A DNA stretch of 64,000 nt from Bordetella parapertussis (lineage in GTDB: Bacteria > Pseudomonadota > Gammaproteobacteria > Burkholderiales > Burkholderiaceae_C): NCBI GenBank assembly GCA_945878355.1, contig CAMCTC010000013.1, positions 1-64,000 of the forward strand, in the 5' to 3' direction. The position numbers and the translations under genes are program-made. The notes under the pieces are model-generated. The model was not told where the DNA came from, made no database searches, and saw nothing but the letters and a program-made list of their open reading frames with translations. Shown here piece after piece: positions 1 through 9,647 of this stretch; positions within the stretch are counted from its first letter, which is position 1; each line of letters starts with the position of its first letter.

Positions 1-70
1 GACACCGCGGGCTGCGCAGCAGCACGCCGTGGATTTGGCGTCGAGCGTATTGCCACTGTGGAGAACTGAC

Positions 71-3000
71 ATGAACGCACCCCTGCCTGAGTCGATCCGC
101 CTGGCCCTCGAAGCCGCAACGCTCGACGACAAATACACCCTAGCCAGCGGCCGTGCCTTCATGAGCGGTGTGCAGGCGCTGGTGCGGCTGCCGATGCTGC
201 AGCGCCAGCGCGATGCGGCGGTCGGTCTGAACACCGCCGGCTTCATCAGCGGCTACCGCGGCTCGCCGCTGGGCGGCTATGACCAGTCGCTGTGGGCCGC
301 CAAGAAACACTTGGCGGCGCAGAACATCGTGTTCCAACCCGGTGTCAACGAGGAATTGGCGGCCACCGCGGTCTGGGGCACGCAGCAGATCGAGTTCGAC
401 CCCACGAACAAGAAGTTCGACGGCGTGTTCGGCATCTGGTACGGCAAAGGCCCGGGCGTTGACCGCTGCTCGGATGTGTTCAAACACGCCAACATGGCGG
501 GCACCGCGCCGCACGGCGGCGTGATCGCGCTGGCAGGCGACGACCATGTGGCCAAAAGCAGCACCGCCGCGCACCAGAGCGACCACATCTTCAAAGCCTG
601 CGGGCTGCCGGTGTTCTTCCCGGCCAGCGCGCAGGACATCCTCGACCTCGGGCTGCACGCGTTCGCGATGAGCCGCTTCTCGGGTCTGTGGACCTCGATG
701 AAGACGATCCAGGAAGTGGTCGAGTCGTCGGCCAGCATCGATGTCTCGGCCGACCGGGTCAAGATCTTGCTGCCGACCGATTTCGAGATACCACCGGGCG
801 GGCTGCACATCCGCTGGCCCGACGCCGCGCTGGTGCAAGAGGCACGGCTGTTCGACTTCAAGTGGTACGCCGCGCTGGCCTATGTGCGCGCGAACCGGCT
901 CAACCACAACGTGATCGAAGGTGCGAACGACCGATTCGGCATCATCGCCAGCGGCAAGGCCTTCAACGACACCCGCCAGGCGCTGGCCGACCTGGGGCTT
1001 GACGACGACAGTTGCCGGGCCATCGGCATCCGGTTGCACAAGGTCACGGTGGTCTGGCCGCTGGAAGCCACGATCACGCGCGAGTTCGCCCAGGGCTTGC
1101 AAGAGATCCTGGTGGTCGAGGAAAAGCGCCAGGTCATCGAGTACCAGATCAAGGAAGAGCTCTACAACTGGCGACCCGACGTGCGGCCCAACGTGCTGGG
1201 CAAGTTCGACGAACTGGCCGACGACGCCTCGGGCGGCGAGTGGAGCCAGCCCAACCCCAGCGGCAACTGGTTGCTGCGCGCCAACGCCGACCTGAACCCT
1301 TCGCTGATCGCCCAGGCGATCGCCAAGCGGCTGAAAAAACTCGGCGTGCCCGAGCACATCTCGGCACGAATGGACGCGCGGCTGGACTTGCTCGCGGCCA
1401 AGGAGCGTGCGCTGGCGGTGGGCACGGCCGGCGGGGCCGAGCGCCAGCCCTGGTTCTGCAGCGGCTGCCCGCACAACACCAGCACGAGAGTCCCCGAGGG
1501 TTCGCGGGCCATGGCCGGCATCGGCTGCCACTTCATGGCCACCTGGATGGACCGCGCGACCATAGGCTTCACCCAGATGGGCGGTGAAGGCGTGCCCTGG
1601 GTCGGCCAGTCGCATTTCAGCAAGCGGGCGCACATGTTCGCCAACTTGGGCGATGGAACCTATTACCACTCGGGTTCGCTGGCGATCCGGCAGAGCATCG
1701 CCGCAGGGGTCAACGTCACCTACAAGATCCTCTACAACGACGCGGTCGCGATGACCGGCGGCCAGCCTATCGACGGCATCCTGACCGTGCCGCAGATCAC
1801 CCGCGCGGTCGAGGCCGAAGGCGCGAAGAAAATCGTCATCGTCACCGACGAGCCTCAGAAGTACCAGCTGCCGCTGAACCTGGCGCCGGGCACAACAGTG
1901 CGGCACCGTGACGAGCTCGACGCGGTGCAGCGCGAGCTGCGCGAGCTGCCCGGCTGCAGCGTGCTGATTTACGACCAGACCTGCGCGACCGAAAAGCGCC
2001 GCCGCCGCAAGCGCGGCAAGCTGGTCGACCCGGCCAAACGGGTCGTGATCAACGAGCTGGTCTGCGAGGGCTGTGGCGACTGCAGCGTGCAGAGCAACTG
2101 CCTGAGCGTCGAGCCGATCGAGACCGAGTTCGGCCGCAAGCGCCGCATCAACCAGAGCAGCTGCAACAAGGACTATTCCTGCACCAAGGGCTTTTGCCCA
2201 AGCTTTGTCACCGTCGAGGGTGGGCAGCTCAAGAAGCCGAAGAAAGAAACCCGGCAAGACCCGTTCGCCCTGCCGCCTTGCCCCGAACCGCTGCTGCCGC
2301 GCGCGATCGACGCGCAGGGGCGCCATCGGCCCTGGAGCGTGGTCGTCGCCGGCGTCGGCGGCACCGGCGTGATCACGATCGGCCAGCTGCTGGGCATGGC
2401 CGCGCACCTCGAAGGCAAGGGCGTGGTGACGCAGGACTCGGCCGGGCTGGCGCAAAAAGGCGGTGCGACCTGGAGCCATGTCCAGATCGCCGAGCGTCCA
2501 GAGGACATCCACACGACCAAGGTCGACACCGCCAAGGCCGACCTGGTGGTCGCCTGCGACAGCATCGTTGCCGCCGGCCGCGCGACGCTGTCGCTGATGC
2601 GCGAGGGCCAGACCCACGTCGCGATGAATTCGCACGCCACACCGACCGCAGCCTTCGTCGCCGACCCCGACTGGCAGGCGCCGACGGCGGGCTGCGAAGC
2701 CGCGCTGGTAGCAACCGTCGGGCGCGAGCGGCTCGGCCAGTTCGACGCCGAAGAGGTCGCGCTGCAGTTGCTGGGTGACGCGATTTACGCCAACCCGCTG
2801 CTGCTGGGCTATGCCTGGCAACGCGGCTGGTTGCCGCTGGGCCAGGCCGCGCTGCGGCGCGCGTTCGAGCTCAACGGCACCCAGGTCGAGAACAACCTGG
2901 CCGCTTTTGAGTGGGGCCGGCGCTGCGCCCAGGATCTGGCGGCAGTGCGCGCGCTGTTCCAGGCCGCACAGGTGATCCAGTTCGTCAAGAAGCCTTCGGT

Positions 3001-3664
3001 CGACGAGATGGTCGCCAAACGGGTGGCATTTCTCACCGACTACCAGGACGCAGGCTACGCCAGTCGCTACAGCGAATTCGTCGCCAAGGTTCGGCAAGCC
3101 GAAACACCGCTGGGCAGCCACAAGCTCAGCGAGGCAGTGGCGCGCTACTTGTTCAAGCTGATGGCCTACAAGGACGAGTACGAGGTTGCAAGACTGCACA
3201 GCGACCGCGCGTTCACCGACAAGGTCGCCGCGATGTTCGACGGCGAGATGGGCCGCGACTACAAGATCGTCCACCACCTCGCGCCGCCGCTGCTGGCCAA
3301 GACCAACGACAAGGGTGAGCTGGTCAAGCGCGCGTTCGGACCCTGGATGCGCCATGGCATGGCCTGGCTGGCGAAGATGAAAGGCTTGCGCGGCACCGCG
3401 CTCGATGTCTTCGGCCGCACCGAAGAACGCCGCACCGAGCGTGCGCTGATCACCGAGTACCAAACCTGCATCACCGAACTGCTCGCCGGCTTGAACGCCG
3501 GCAACCTGACTGCGGCCACTGAGATCGCCCGCGTCCCCGAGGAGATTCGCGGCTATGGCCATGTCAAGAACCGGCACCTCGCCGCAGTGCGGCCGAAGTG
3601 GGACCGGCTGATGGCGCAGTGGCGTCAGGGTGGCGCGACAGCCGGCGCGAAATCCGCGGCTTGA
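71..3664 (+). CDS. Indolepyruvate ferredoxin oxidoreductase family protein, fused alpha and gamma subunits
   Basis: Probable 2-keto acid:ferredoxin oxidoreductase, oxidatively decarboxylating aryl (indolepyruvate-type) or branched-chain keto acids to acyl-CoA with reduction of ferredoxin. The N-terminal part carries the pyrimidine/TPP-binding halves (GIGCHFMATWMDR near residue 480, then GDGTYYHSG near 525). A cysteine-rich stretch follows (CEGCGDCSVQSNC, then CNKDYSCTKGFCP) that fits an Fe-S cluster site, and then the gamma-type domain (GVGGTGVITIGQ, near residue 755). About 1197 residues matches the fused betaproteobacterial form. I chose the ATG at 71 because GGAGA lies just upstream; an in-frame ATG at 29 has no such site. 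Nothing recognisable lies in bases 1-70. The exact substrate is not visible. Confidence 0.93.
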   Translation: MNAPLPESIRLALEAATLDDKYTLASGRAFMSGVQALVRLPMLQRQRDAAVGLNTAGFISGYRGSPLGGYDQSLWAAKKHLAAQNIVFQPGVNEELAATAVWGTQQIEFDPTNKKFDGVFGIWYGKGPGVDRCSDVFKHANMAGTAPHGGVIALAGDDHVAKSSTAAHQSDHIFKACGLPVFFPASAQDILDLGLHAFAMSRFSGLWTSMKTIQEVVESSASIDVSADRVKILLPTDFEIPPGGLHIRWPDAALVQEARLFDFKWYAALAYVRANRLNHNVIEGANDRFGIIASGKAFNDTRQALADLGLDDDSCRAIGIRLHKVTVVWPLEATITREFAQGLQEILVVEEKRQVIEYQIKEELYNWRPDVRPNVLGKFDELADDASGGEWSQPNPSGNWLLRANADLNPSLIAQAIAKRLKKLGVPEHISARMDARLDLLAAKERALAVGTAGGAERQPWFCSGCPHNTSTRVPEGSRAMAGIGCHFMATWMDRATIGFTQMGGEGVPWVGQSHFSKRAHMFANLGDGTYYHSGSLAIRQSIAAGVNVTYKILYNDAVAMTGGQPIDGILTVPQITRAVEAEGAKKIVIVTDEPQKYQLPLNLAPGTTVRHRDELDAVQRELRELPGCSVLIYDQTCATEKRRRRKRGKLVDPAKRVVINELVCEGCGDCSVQSNCLSVEPIETEFGRKRRINQSSCNKDYSCTKGFCPSFVTVEGGQLKKPKKETRQDPFALPPCPEPLLPRAIDAQGRHRPWSVVVAGVGGTGVITIGQLLGMAAHLEGKGVVTQDSAGLAQKGGATWSHVQIAERPEDIHTTKVDTAKADLVVACDSIVAAGRATLSLMREGQTHVAMNSHATPTAAFVADPDWQAPTAGCEAALVATVGRERLGQFDAEEVALQLLGDAIYANPLLLGYAWQRGWLPLGQAALRRAFELNGTQVENNLAAFEWGRRCAQDLAAVRALFQAAQVIQFVKKPSVDEMVAKRVAFLTDYQDAGYASRYSEFVAKVRQAETPLGSHKLSEAVARYLFKLMAYKDEYEVARLHSDRAFTDKVAAMFDGEMGRDYKIVHHLAPPLLAKTNDKGELVKRAFGPWMRHGMAWLAKMKGLRGTALDVFGRTEERRTERALITEYQTCITELLAGLNAGNLTAATEIARVPEEIRGYGHVKNRHLAAVRPKWDRLMAQWRQGGATAGAKSAA

Positions 3665-3727
3665 GGTCGCGCGATTGCGCCATACTCGGCGCTGCGGCGT
3701 CTGGCCGACCTGATCAGGACTTTTGCG

Positions 3728-4627
3728 ATGAACGAGGCACGAAACGAGATGCTGGTCCAGCCAGCATGGCTGGCCGCCAGCCTGGACGATCCAACGCTGC
3801 GAATTCTCGACTGCACCACCCACATGGTCCCGCAGCCGGTCGGTGCCTCGAAGATCGTTAGCGGCAAAGCGGACTACCTGGCCGGTCATCTGCCCGGCGC
3901 GCAACATGTCGACATGGTTGAGGACTTGTCCGACCCGGCCGGGCCGTACCCCTACACGCTGCCGTCGCCAGAACGGGTCGAGCAATTGCTGAGCCGGCTT
4001 GGCGTCTCGAATGAACACCGGATCATCATTTATGGCCGCAGCAGCCTGGTCACGCTGACGCGGGCCTGGTATGTGCTGCACGCGATGGGTCACCGCCGGG
4101 TCGCGCTGCTCGACGGCGGCTTCCAGCAATGGCAGCGACAGAGCTTGCCGGTCACGGCCGAATTGCCGACCTTCGCACCGACCGCGTACCGTGCACACCA
4201 CGATCCGCGGCGCAAAGCCAGCCTGGAAGAAGTCAGGCAAGCCGCAGCGTCTGAAGTCAAGCCTGCGCCGGGCAACCCGCCAGCAGGCAGCTTGCTGCTC
4301 AACGCCTTGTCGCCGGAACAGTTCGCCGGCACGGGTGGCGCGCATTACGGTCGCCCAGGTCGGATTCCGGGCAGCGTCAACGTACCGGCGCGCGACTTGT
4401 CGAATCCCGAGACGCTGGGTTTCGAATCGCTGGATCGCCTGCGGGCGATGTTCGAACAAGCCGGCGCGCTGCGAGCGCGGCGTGTCATCCACTACTGCGG
4501 CGGTGGCATTGCCGCGACCGCCACGGCCTTCGCACTCGAGATGCTGGGCCACCCGGACTGGGCGGTTTACGACAACTCGCTGCTCGAATGGTCCACGCTG
4601 CCCGACACCGCGCTGCACCAGGGTTGA
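3728..4627 (+). CDS. Rhodanese-type sulfurtransferase (3-mercaptopyruvate/thiosulfate)
   Basis: A two-domain rhodanese of 299 residues, the usual length for SseA-like enzymes that move a sulfane sulfur from 3-mercaptopyruvate or thiosulfate to an acceptor. The inactive N-terminal domain has the typical GHLPGAQHVD segment. The C-terminal domain has GRIPGSVNVP and the active-site loop HYCGGGIAATA with the catalytic cysteine near residue 257. The loop reads CGGGIA, nearer to mercaptopyruvate enzymes (CGSGVT) than to CRKGVT thiosulfate enzymes, which is why I favour the former. An AGGA lies 9 bases before the ATG. It sits between keto-acid and CoA-transferase genes with no clear operon link. Confidence 0.9.
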   Translation: MNEARNEMLVQPAWLAASLDDPTLRILDCTTHMVPQPVGASKIVSGKADYLAGHLPGAQHVDMVEDLSDPAGPYPYTLPSPERVEQLLSRLGVSNEHRIIIYGRSSLVTLTRAWYVLHAMGHRRVALLDGGFQQWQRQSLPVTAELPTFAPTAYRAHHDPRRKASLEEVRQAAASEVKPAPGNPPAGSLLLNALSPEQFAGTGGAHYGRPGRIPGSVNVPARDLSNPETLGFESLDRLRAMFEQAGALRARRVIHYCGGGIAATATAFALEMLGHPDWAVYDNSLLEWSTLPDTALHQG

Positions 4628-4724
4628 TCGACGAGTTGCCAGGCAACATCATCCGATGCGCCAGCTGGCAACCCTCGAATGAGGTTCACCCAGCCACGCC
4701 CGTCCCCACAGCAACCTCTTCCCG

Positions 4725-5435
4725 ATGATCGACAAGACAGTTCCCAACCTCGCCGCCGCGCTGGCCGATGTGCCCGACGGCGCGACGATCATGATCGGCG
4801 GCTTCGGCACCGCCGGCCTGCCCGATGAACTGGTCGAGGCGCTGCTGGCCCAGGGGGCCAAAGGCCTGACCATCGTCAACAACAACGCCGGCAACGGCGA
4901 CACCGGGCTGGCCGGGCTGCTGGCAGCGGGTCGGGTGCGCAAGGTGATCTGCAGCTTTCCGCGTCAGGTCGACAGCCACCACTTCGACCGCCTCTACCGC
5001 GCTGGCCAGATCGAGCTCGAGTTGGTGCCCCAGGGCAACCTGGCCGAGCGCATCCGCGCCGCGGGCGCGGGCATCGGCGGCTTCTTCACGCCCACCGGCT
5101 ACGGCACCGAGTTGGCCCGCGGCAAGGAAACGCGCGAGATCGACGGCAGGATGTATGTGCTCGAGAGCCCGATCCACGCCGACTACGCGCTGATCAAGGC
5201 CGAGCGCGGTGACCGCTGGGGCAACCTGACTTACCGCATGACCGCGCGCAACTTCGGCCCGGTGATGGCAACCGCGGCCAAGATCACGGTCGCCAGCGTG
5301 CACGAGATCGTCGAGCTCGGCGCGCTAGACCCTGAAGCGGTGGTCACGCCGGGATTGTTCGTCCAGCGCGTGGTCAGGATTGACCGTGCCACCACCCAGG
5401 CCGGCGGCATCAAGACCAGCGGAGCGCGCGCATGA
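4725..5435 (+). CDS. 3-oxoacid/3-oxoadipate CoA-transferase, subunit A
   Basis: First subunit of a family I CoA-transferase that moves CoA between succinyl-CoA and a 3-oxoacid (acetoacetate or 3-oxoadipate). The CoA-binding glycine-rich motif GGFGTAGLPDEL is at residues 25-36 and the GGFFTPTGYGT segment near residue 115. The 236 residues match PcaI/ScoA. No clear Shine-Dalgarno site precedes the ATG. Its stop overlaps the start of the second subunit by four bases, so the two are translationally coupled, as expected for a heteromer. Whether it serves beta-ketoadipate or ketone-body breakdown cannot be told: no pca or hydroxybutyrate genes are adjacent. Confidence 0.92.
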   Translation: MIDKTVPNLAAALADVPDGATIMIGGFGTAGLPDELVEALLAQGAKGLTIVNNNAGNGDTGLAGLLAAGRVRKVICSFPRQVDSHHFDRLYRAGQIELELVPQGNLAERIRAAGAGIGGFFTPTGYGTELARGKETREIDGRMYVLESPIHADYALIKAERGDRWGNLTYRMTARNFGPVMATAAKITVASVHEIVELGALDPEAVVTPGLFVQRVVRIDRATTQAGGIKTSGARA

Positions 5436-6097
5436 GCCCCATCCCCGACCTCAAATGGACCCGCGACCAGATGGCGCAGCGCGTGGCGCGCGACATCCCG
5501 GACGGCTCGGTCGTCAACCTGGGCATAGGCCTGCCCACTTTGGTGGCCAACCACTTGCCCAAGCCCGGCTCAGCCGATGACCGCGAGATCATGATGCAGA
5601 GCGAGAACGGCGTGATCGGCTTCGGCCCCGCGCCGCCGCCCGGCGAGGAAGACTACGACTTGATCAACGCCGGCAAGCAGCCGATCACGCTGCTGCCCGG
5701 CGGCTGCTACTTTCACCATGCCGACAGCTTCGCGATGATGCGCGGCGGCCACCTCGACATCTGCGTGCTCGGCGCGTTCCAGGTCTCGGGTCGGGGCGAC
5801 CTGGCGAACTGGCACACCGGCGCGCCCGGCGCAATCCCTGCGGTGGGCGGCGCGATGGACCTGGCCACCGGCGCGAAGAAAACCTTCGTGATGATGGAGC
5901 ACCGAACCAAGTCGGGCGAGTCCAAGATCGTCGCCGACTGCAGCTACCCGCTCACCGGCATGGGCTGCGTGCGCCGCATCTACACCGATCTGGCGGTGCT
6001 GGAGATCACGCCGGCCGGCGTCAAGGTGCTTGAGCGCGTTGAGGGCCTGAGCTTCGAGGATTTGCAGGCCGCCACCGACGTGCCCTTGCTGCGCTGA
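5432..6097 (+). CDS. 3-oxoacid/3-oxoadipate CoA-transferase, subunit B
   Basis: Second, catalytic subunit of the CoA-transferase. The motif SENGVIGFGP near residues 53-62 holds the conserved glutamate that forms the glutamyl-CoA thioester in this family. The 221-residue length fits PcaJ/ScoB, and GGAMDLATGAK near residue 145 is another family signature. The start codon lies inside the end of subunit A (ATGA overlap). The pair stands alone as a two-gene operon; the next gene has its own ribosome site and a secretion signal. Confidence 0.93.
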   Translation: MSPIPDLKWTRDQMAQRVARDIPDGSVVNLGIGLPTLVANHLPKPGSADDREIMMQSENGVIGFGPAPPPGEEDYDLINAGKQPITLLPGGCYFHHADSFAMMRGGHLDICVLGAFQVSGRGDLANWHTGAPGAIPAVGGAMDLATGAKKTFVMMEHRTKSGESKIVADCSYPLTGMGCVRRIYTDLAVLEITPAGVKVLERVEGLSFEDLQAATDVPLLR

Positions 6098-6163
6098 GCG
6101 CGCGGAAATCCATGCTACCGTTTGATTCAACAAGAGTTTGATCCGATAAAAGGGAGCGACAGC

Positions 6164-7135
6164 ATGAGGATGAATTTGACTGCCCGGACCTTGACCATCG
6201 GCTGCATCACCGCAGCGATGGCGCTGGCAGCCTCGGCGGCCAATGTCAAGGTGACGCCGCTCGGTGGCCAGACGGGCGAGTTCTGCCCGCAGGACCGGGC
6301 GTTGATCTTCGAGGATCCGAACGGCACGCGAATCCTCTACGACGCCGGCCGCACGGTGGCCGGCGCGAGCGACCCCCGGTTGGGCAAGGTCGACATCATC
6401 CTGGTCAGCCATGTGCACGGCGACCACGTCGGCAACATGCACAACAAGGCGCCCAACTCGGGCAGCTGCGCCCAACCCGACATGTCGGTGTCAGCGATGC
6501 CGGTCTCGAACACGGTCAAGATCGCGCTGGCCAAACAGTCCAAGATCGTGACCGGCAGCGAAATGCCGCCGTTCTTCGCCGGCAAGCTCAGGGCCAATGG
6601 CGGCGACCCGAAGAACTCGATCCTGGCCCGCTTCGGCGGCAGTGTGAAGCTGGGCGGTGTGACGATCGCGACGGTGAATGCGTTGCACAGCAACGGCCTG
6701 GACCCGGACTACATCGGCGGCGAGTTGGGCAAGCATATGAGCGAGGCCGGCATCGCGGGCTATGTCGGCGAGGCCACGGGTTATGTGCTGACCTTCAGCA
6801 ACGGTCTGGTGGTCTATCTCTCGGGTGATACCGGCATCACGTCCGAGCAAGACAGTGTTGTGCGGGGTTACTACAAGGCCAAGCTCGCGGTGATGAACAT
6901 CGGCGACGGCTTCACCACCGGCCCGAAAGAAGCAGCCCATGTGATCAACGATCTGGTCCAGCCTGTTTCGGTGATCCCGTCTCACGCCAATGAAGTCGCG
7001 ACCAACGGCGGCAAGTTGTTGCCGGGTACCAAGACCGAGGCCTTCATCAAGGCCGTCAAGGTCCTCGCCTACCTGCCGCTCAGCGACAGGACGATGGAGT
7101 TCGACGAAAGCGGCAAATGCGTCGCCGGTTGCTGA
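6164..7135 (+). CDS. Secreted metallo-beta-lactamase-fold hydrolase
   Basis: A metal-dependent hydrolase of the MBL superfamily, 323 residues. The metal motif HVHGDH is near residues 83-88, with later metal-ligand candidates in YLSGDTGIT (near 225) and PSHANE (near 275). Residues 1-29 form a Sec signal peptide with an ASA cleavage site, so the enzyme is probably periplasmic. I moved the start to the ATG at 6164, preceded by AGGGAG and beginning directly with the signal peptide; the frame stays open upstream to 6122. The substrate is unknown; related proteins act on lactones, phosphoesters or sulfate esters, and nothing nearby decides. Confidence 0.85.
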   Translation: MRMNLTARTLTIGCITAAMALAASAANVKVTPLGGQTGEFCPQDRALIFEDPNGTRILYDAGRTVAGASDPRLGKVDIILVSHVHGDHVGNMHNKAPNSGSCAQPDMSVSAMPVSNTVKIALAKQSKIVTGSEMPPFFAGKLRANGGDPKNSILARFGGSVKLGGVTIATVNALHSNGLDPDYIGGELGKHMSEAGIAGYVGEATGYVLTFSNGLVVYLSGDTGITSEQDSVVRGYYKAKLAVMNIGDGFTTGPKEAAHVINDLVQPVSVIPSHANEVATNGGKLLPGTKTEAFIKAVKVLAYLPLSDRTMEFDESGKCVAGC

Positions 7136-7146
7136 CCCGCTGCTGA

Positions 7147-7236
7147 GTTGGCGTTGACCTGATCAGCGGCCTGCTGGCCGCGCCGCAACGCTTTGCCTTT
7201 GCGCAGCGCTTGCTCAACTACTGGCTGCGGCCCTGA
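7147..7236 (+). pseudogene. Possible C-terminal remnant of a lost gene
   Basis: Between the MBL gene and the acyl-CoA dehydrogenase, a 29-codon open stretch with strongly coding-like third positions ends in a stop. It reads ...LISGLLAAPQRFAFAQRL... then ...LNYWLRP. It has no start codon and is closed upstream by a stop at 7144. The composition suggests the tail of a gene whose body was deleted. I do not recognise the parent, and a chance open frame remains possible. Confidence 0.25.
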
Positions 7237-7265
7237 CCGCTCGCCGGCCCCATGAGGACTGACCG

Positions 7266-8471
7266 ATGTTCGACACCCCCGAACTGGCTGCGTTTCGCAC
7301 CCAGGTACGACAGTTCGTGCAGCAGCAACTGCCGACCGACCTGCGTGCCACCGTGCGCGCAGGTCGACAGCTCAGCGCAGCGCAGTACCGCGCCTGGCAT
7401 GCCATCCTGGCCGCCCAGGGCTGGCTGGTGCCGCACTGGCCGCAACGCTGGGGTGGCCAGGGCTGGTCGGTGGCGCAGCAGATGGTGTTCGACGAAGAGA
7501 TGGCCGCGGGCGACGCGCCCGAACTCAACGCCATCACCTTCAACATGATAGGCCCGGTGCTGATGCGCTTCGGCGACGCAGCGCAGCAAGAAGTTTTCCT
7601 GCCCGCGATCGCGTCCGGCCAGCAATGGTGGTGCCAAGGCTACTCCGAGCCGGGTGCGGGTTCGGACCTGGCCGCGCTGACGACCAAGGCCAGGCGAGAC
7701 GGCGACCACTACGTCGTCAACGGATCCAAGATCTGGACCTCGGGCGCTCAGCATGCCGACTGGATTTTCTGCTTGGTGCGCACCGACAACTCGGCGCGGC
7801 AGCAGGACGGCATCAGCTTCCTGCTGATCGACATGAAGTCGCCGGGCATCACCGTGCGACCAATCGTCGGCATCCACGGCTGGTCGGTGTTCAACGAGGT
7901 GTTTTTCGACGAGGTTCGGGTACCGGTCCCGCTGCTGGTCGGGCAGGAGAATCGCGGCTGGACCGTGGCCAAATCGCTGCTCGAATTCGAACGCTTGAAG
8001 CTGGCCAGGATCGGCGAGAACAAGCGCCGCATGGCCCGTGCCTGCGCCGCAGCGATGTCGCGCCGCGAAGCGGGTGTACGGGTCGTCGATCGCCCCTGGT
8101 TCCGCCGCCGCTATGCCGAACTGCAGACAAGGCTGATGGCGCTCGAAGCCAATGCGACCCACTTCGTCGAGCGCGGCCAGGCCGGCGAGACCCTGGGCGC
8201 CGAAGTGTCGATGCTCAAGCTGCGCGGCAGCCGTCTGATCCAGCTCTGGGAGGAACTCATCGTCGATGCGATCGGTCTGGACGCGCTGCTGCTCGACCCG
8301 ACCGCGCTGACGCTAGGGCCAGGGAATGCCCAGGGCGGCATGGCTGACGGCGACCGGGCACTGACTGCCACGGCCTCGTCGCGCCGATTCCTGGCGCGCG
8401 GCTACACCATCGCCGGGGGGTCAAGCGAGGTTCAGCACAACATCCTGGCCAAACAAGTCCTGGGGCTCTGA
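7266..8471 (+). CDS. Acyl-CoA dehydrogenase
   Basis: FAD-dependent acyl-CoA dehydrogenase of 401 residues, oxidising an acyl-CoA to the enoyl-CoA and passing electrons to ETF. Family signatures are CQGYSEPGAGSDLA (near residue 120) and the C-terminal GGSSEVQHNILAKQVLGL, which contains the FAD/ETF-side motif. GAGGA precedes the ATG. It is followed after two bases by a second dehydrogenase, an arrangement typical of ACAD pairs that work as hetero-oligomers on steroid side chains, branched or aromatic acyl-CoAs. The substrate is not evident. Confidence 0.93.
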   Translation: MFDTPELAAFRTQVRQFVQQQLPTDLRATVRAGRQLSAAQYRAWHAILAAQGWLVPHWPQRWGGQGWSVAQQMVFDEEMAAGDAPELNAITFNMIGPVLMRFGDAAQQEVFLPAIASGQQWWCQGYSEPGAGSDLAALTTKARRDGDHYVVNGSKIWTSGAQHADWIFCLVRTDNSARQQDGISFLLIDMKSPGITVRPIVGIHGWSVFNEVFFDEVRVPVPLLVGQENRGWTVAKSLLEFERLKLARIGENKRRMARACAAAMSRREAGVRVVDRPWFRRRYAELQTRLMALEANATHFVERGQAGETLGAEVSMLKLRGSRLIQLWEELIVDAIGLDALLLDPTALTLGPGNAQGGMADGDRALTATASSRRFLARGYTIAGGSSEVQHNILAKQVLGL

Positions 8472-8473
8472 CC

Positions 8474-9637
8474 ATGCTGCTGCACAACGACGATCAAAAG
8501 ATGCTGGCCGACAGCGCACAGCGCTACCTCGAGCGCGGCTATGGCAGCACAGCCCGTGCGGCCGCCACCGCCGACGCGCAAGGCTGCCCGCCGGCGCGCT
8601 GGGCTGAATTTGCCGAGCTGGGTTGGCTGGCTTTGCCGATTCCAGCCGAGGCCGCGGGCGCAGCGGGGCTGGGGGGCTCGGTGGCCGACCTCTGCGCCTT
8701 GGCCGAGCCACTGGGCCAAGCCCTGGTGGTCGAGCCTTGGCTGGCGTCGGCGGTGCTGGGCGCTGGTTTGCTGGCCGATGCCGCGCCGGCCGACTTGGCC
8801 AGCGACTGGCTGCCGGCGCTGGCCGAGGGCCGGCGCCGCGTCGCGCTGGCGGCTTTCGAGCCGGCCTCGCGCTTCGACATCGGCGGCGTGGCCTGCATCG
8901 CCAACGCCCAGGCAGAAGGCGGGTTCTTGCTGCACGGCGAGAAAGCGCTGGCACCGGGTGCGGCCGGCGTCGATGCCTGGTTGCTGCTGGCGCGCTTGTC
9001 GCATGCCGACCCTTCCAAGCCTCGCGAGTTGGGCTTGTTTCTGGTCGATGCCGCCACCCCGGGCGCTCTGGCCAAGCCCGGCGTGCTGGTCGACGGCCAG
9101 CATGCCGCCACGATCCATCTCGACGGGGCCCGGGTCGCCGCGCCGCTGCGACGCGGGCCGGCGGACCAAATGCTGCCCATGGTCGAGCGCTCGCTGGACA
9201 GGGCCACGCTGGTGCAGGGCGCCGAGTTGGTCGGTGCGATGGCTCAGGCGCTGAAGATCACTCTGGCCTACCTCAAGACCCGCCGCCAGTTCGGCCGGGC
9301 CATCGCCGACAACCAGGTGGTGCAGCACCGCTTGGTCGACCTGCATGTAGAAATCGAGGAGGCGCGCGCCATCACTAGGGCTGCGGCCGCCACTTTCGAC
9401 AGCGCTGGCGACGACGCTGCGCGGCGTCGCTGGTGTGCTGCCGCCAAGGCCTGCGTCGCCCAAGCAGCGCTGCATGTCTGGGAAGAATCCGTCCAACTGC
9501 ACGGCGCGATCGGCATGACCGAAGCCTGCGAGATCGGCGCCTATGTCAAGCGCCTGGCGGTGGGCACGATGCTCTATGGCGACCTGCCTTTCCATCTCGA
9601 GCGCTTGGCTGACCTGTCGCTGCCGCCACCGGCTTGA
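8474..9637 (+). CDS. Acyl-CoA dehydrogenase family protein (partner subunit)
   Basis: A shorter, more divergent member of the acyl-CoA dehydrogenase family (387 residues). It starts two bases after the stop of the preceding dehydrogenase. The C-terminal helical domain is clear ([29 protein letters not shown], given here only as its ends [11 protein letters not shown] and HRLVDLHV), as is the [19 protein letters not shown] segment near residue 340. The N-terminal half is alanine-rich and weakly conserved. Such partners often lack a full active site and act with the canonical subunit. Probably one operon with the gene before it and the broken CoA-transferase after it. Confidence 0.88.
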   Translation: MLLHNDDQKMLADSAQRYLERGYGSTARAAATADAQGCPPARWAEFAELGWLALPIPAEAAGAAGLGGSVADLCALAEPLGQALVVEPWLASAVLGAGLLADAAPADLASDWLPALAEGRRRVALAAFEPASRFDIGGVACIANAQAEGGFLLHGEKALAPGAAGVDAWLLLARLSHADPSKPRELGLFLVDAATPGALAKPGVLVDGQHAATIHLDGARVAAPLRRGPADQMLPMVERSLDRATLVQGAELVGAMAQALKITLAYLKTRRQFGRAIADNQVVQHRLVDLHVEIEEARAITRAAAATFDSAGDDAARRRWCAAAKACVAQAALHVWEESVQLHGAIGMTEACEIGAYVKRLAVGTMLYGDLPFHLERLADLSLPPPA

Positions 9638-9647
9638 TCAAGCCGCG

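Noticed and set aside
140..4618. A 1492-codon open frame on the minus strand
   Set aside because: It is antisense to the oxidoreductase and sulfurtransferase, its protein is a low-complexity GC artefact, and the plus-strand genes have clear domains.
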